Program-made: the position numbers and the translations under genes | Source: Bacillus sp. T33-2 | Lineage (GTDB): Bacteria > Bacillota > Bacilli > Bacillales > Cytobacillaceae | Reading direction: 5' to 3' | DNA length: 64,000 nt | Assembly: GCF_002860205.1 (NCBI RefSeq) | Contig: NZ_PGVB01000015.1 | Location: 32,879-96,878, forward strand | Shown: piece by piece, positions 62,359 through 64,000 of the stretch | Layout: each line of letters opens with the position of its first letter | How positions within the stretch are numbered: position 1 is the first letter of the stretch | The notes under the pieces: generated by a model | The model's input: the letters and a program-made list of their open reading frames with translations, nothing else | The model's database searches: none | Told to the model about the DNA's origin: nothing

Positions 62359-62661
62359 GGGCACCAAAGTTTTTTTGGGATATGTACTTGTTTCCGACCC
62401 TATAGCAATGACAGGATGACTATCAACATAATTTGTTTTGACTGCTGAGATTAACGAACCATAAAGGCAAGTTACCACCTATCGTATAAATTATTATCGT
62501 AGCAGGAAAATATCATTAATTTGACTTGTTTAAATAAGAATATTGTTACTGATAAAAAAGATTTTATCATTTCCCTTAAAAAACACCTTGACCTCAACTT
62601 TGGTTTAGGTTGTATCTTTTTAATTGTATCTAATCAATATAAACATTGGAGGAATTTAAAT
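62359..62661. other. Gene-free stretch
   Basis: Upstream region of the next SDR. AT-rich; no operator palindrome of the marR type and no hairpin seen. Confidence 0.4.
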
Positions 62662-63372
62662 ATGACAAAATATGCTTTTGTAACAGGTGCTAATAAAGGT
62701 ATTGGCTATGAGATTGTTCGTCAATTAGCAGAAAAAAATTATCACGTATTTTTAGGAGCCCGAAATGAAGAACTCGGGCAAAAAGCTGTACAATCATTAG
62801 GCTTTTCGAATGTTTCATTTGTTCAAGTTGATATTTCAGACACACAATCCATCCAAAACTCAAAAAATAAAATCCTTGAAGTAACGGATCACTTAGATTT
62901 GTTAATAAATAACGCTGGAATTGCACTCGATTTCGGTATATTGCCTAGTGAATTAGAATTAGAAACGCTGCGTAAAGAATTTGATGTTAACTTCTTTGGA
63001 ACATTTCAGATGATCCAAACCTTTTTACCTCTAGTAAAAAAAGCTCAGGGTGGGAAAATTGTAAACCTAACTACCGATATGGCATCCCAAACGATGTTTG
63101 ACAATGGAGAAGCTGGACATCTTAATATACTAGGCTATAATTCATCAAAAACCGCTGTAAATTCTTTAACATTAGCCTTTGGTAAAGAATTCGGTACAAA
63201 TGGTCCTGAAATTTTAGGAATTACACCTGGTTTTACCACTACCGACCTTAATGGCAATGCTCCAGGAGGCAAAACACCTGCGGAAGGTGCCGACATCATT
63301 GTTAAATACGCCTTAAGCGAAACAAATTATAATGGTAAAATCCTTAATAAAAATGGGATTATTCCTTGGTAA
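62662..63372 (+). CDS. Short-chain dehydrogenase/reductase (carbonyl-reductase-like)
   Basis: 236 aa. FVTGANKGIGYEIVRQLAEKNYHVFLGAR, LDLLINNAGIAL, NFFGTFQMIQTFLP, NLTTDMASQT, YNSSKTAVNSLTLAFGKEFG (YxxxK), GITPGFTTTDLNG. NADP(H) preference suggested by the GAR motif. The start at 62662 has TTGGAGGAA upstream; a longer frame begins at 62521 without a site. 10 nt before a merR gene. Confidence 0.9.
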   Translation: MTKYAFVTGANKGIGYEIVRQLAEKNYHVFLGARNEELGQKAVQSLGFSNVSFVQVDISDTQSIQNSKNKILEVTDHLDLLINNAGIALDFGILPSELELETLRKEFDVNFFGTFQMIQTFLPLVKKAQGGKIVNLTTDMASQTMFDNGEAGHLNILGYNSSKTAVNSLTLAFGKEFGTNGPEILGITPGFTTTDLNGNAPGGKTPAEGADIIVKYALSETNYNGKILNKNGIIPW

Positions 63373-63382
63373 GGGAAATCCT

Positions 63383-63744
63383 ATGAATTATACGATTGGA
63401 CAAATTGCAAAAATCAATCATTTATCCATTTCTCAACTACGCTACTATCATAATCAGGGACTGTTCCCCTTTCTTAAAAGAACTGAAAAAGGGGACCGAG
63501 TTTTTATGAAGATGCACTTAAATTTCTGGAAATTATTTTATGTTTAAAAAATACCGGAATGCCAATCAAGAACATTAAACAGTTTGTAGATTGGTCAATG
63601 GATGGGGACCATACCATCCCTCAACGACTAGAAATGATGAAACAACAAGAAATTAATGTTCTGCAACAAATTCGTGATACCGAAGAAAATTTAATAAAAA
63701 TTCAACAAAAAATTGCAAGACTAGAACGTGAGATGAAAAAATGA
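63383..63744 (+). pseudogene. MerR-family regulator with 1-nt deletion
   Basis: HTH part NYTIGQIAKINHLSISQLRYYHNQGLFPFLKRTEKGDRVF, then a frame loss at GTTTTTATG near 63507. One extra T restores YEDALKFLEIILCLKNTGMPIKNIKQFVDWSMDG, which continues in the next frame to 63744 and ends in coiled coil. Start 63383 after AAGGG. Mutation or homopolymer error. Confidence 0.85.
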
Positions 63745-63747
63745 TCG

Positions 63748-63784
63748 AAAAAAGACCAATGTCACACACGTTTGGTCTTTTTTC
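63748..63784 (+). terminator. Terminator after merR
   Basis: AAAAAAGACCAA/TTTGGTCTTTTTT stem followed by a T-rich tail. Confidence 0.85.
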
Positions 63785-63924
63785 AATATTTTGTAGATTT
63801 CTCTTGTAACACCACTAATTTTAGAAAGTAAAAAGAAGTAATAGTGGACCTATAAAAATATCCTGCTTAATCCATCTGAACTGTTAGTGGATAAGGATAT
63901 GCCACAACAACCTGCGCTGTTCAA

Positions 63925-63948
63925 ATAACCTGCCCCGTTCGTATTATA
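63925..63948. repeat. Degenerate junction module A near the window end
   Basis: CCTGCCCCGTTCGTATTATA resembles module A at 53020 (CCTGCCCCGTTGTTCAATAA). Suggests the repeat array extends at least this far. Confidence 0.4.
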
Positions 63949-63995
63949 AGGTCAGCCAGATATGAAAATATTTCTGGTTGACCATTTTTTATATG
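63949..63995. terminator. Terminator-like hairpin at window end
   Basis: GGTCAGCCAGA/TCTGGTTGACC stem (one mismatch) followed by T6. Confidence 0.65.
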
Positions 63996-64000
63996 GTCTT

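Overview
The window looks like a chromosomal piece of an endospore-forming, flagellated member of the Bacillaceae. The evidence is Bacillus-type Shine-Dalgarno sites, a liaIHFSR-type cell-envelope stress locus, SinI/SinR, motAB, and a block syntenic with the Bacillus subtilis yfk region (yfkM, yfkK, yfkJ, yfkI, yfkH, yfkF, yfkE, yfkD). A Mesobacillus/Cytobacillus-like genus is only a guess. No rRNA, tRNA or CRISPR array was seen.

Layout. 0-2.6 kb: an Fpg/Nei glycosylase, a DUF421 membrane protein, a 45-aa membrane peptide and RraA. 2.7-6.3 kb: liaI-liaH, then liaF-liaS-liaR. 6.4-14.7 kb: an ABC-F protein behind a leader ORF and two terminator hairpins, a SpoVB-like flippase, and ion/channel proteins (RCK protein, CorA, Bax-inhibitor-1 family, MscL). 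15.1-17.5 kb: a three-gene DUF6230 / DUF6114 / secreted DUF6230-like cassette, a combination I associate mainly with actinobacteria. 17.5-25.3 kb: AcyP, an M29 aminopeptidase, an MFS transporter, TopB, a NUDIX-GNAT fusion, a YbjQ protein and a NERD protein. 25.5-26.4 kb: a 56-aa protein and a peroxiredoxin whose peroxidatic Cys codon is an in-frame TGA followed by a SECIS-like hairpin. 27-30.3 kb: a chemoreceptor with a SigD-type promoter, divergent from motAB; motA carries an apparent 1-nt frameshift. 30.4-34.1 kb: an MFS transporter and psuK-psuG. 34.4-35.2 kb: a cyclic-di-GMP-I riboswitch directly upstream of a sinI-like gene that converges on sinR. 35.4-45.4 kb: an AidB-like acyl-CoA dehydrogenase, a second chemoreceptor with a SigD-type promoter, ComFB, PfpI, MetAP, an alanine symporter and yfkJIH. 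45.5-52.2 kb: a ZosA-like P-type ATPase, YfkF, ChaA/YfkE, YfkD and a Ser/Thr-rich YtxH protein.

From about 52.3 kb to the end the DNA changes character. It is AT-richer, contains small accessory genes (GNAT, DUF4256, ArsR-SRPBCC, SDRs, flavodoxin-like quinone reductases, MarR, MerR), carries recurring junction repeats, and has several broken genes. Within it, four near-identical 16-bp palindromes precede marR, a broken SDR and two flavodoxin-fold reductase genes, which defines a likely local MarR regulon for quinone or electrophile stress.

The strongest leads are the predicted selenocysteine peroxiredoxin, the c-di-GMP riboswitch on sinI, the MarR operator set, the DUF6230/DUF6114 cassette and the cassette-like repeat array. 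All assignments come from reading the sequence and from remembered family features; no search was run.
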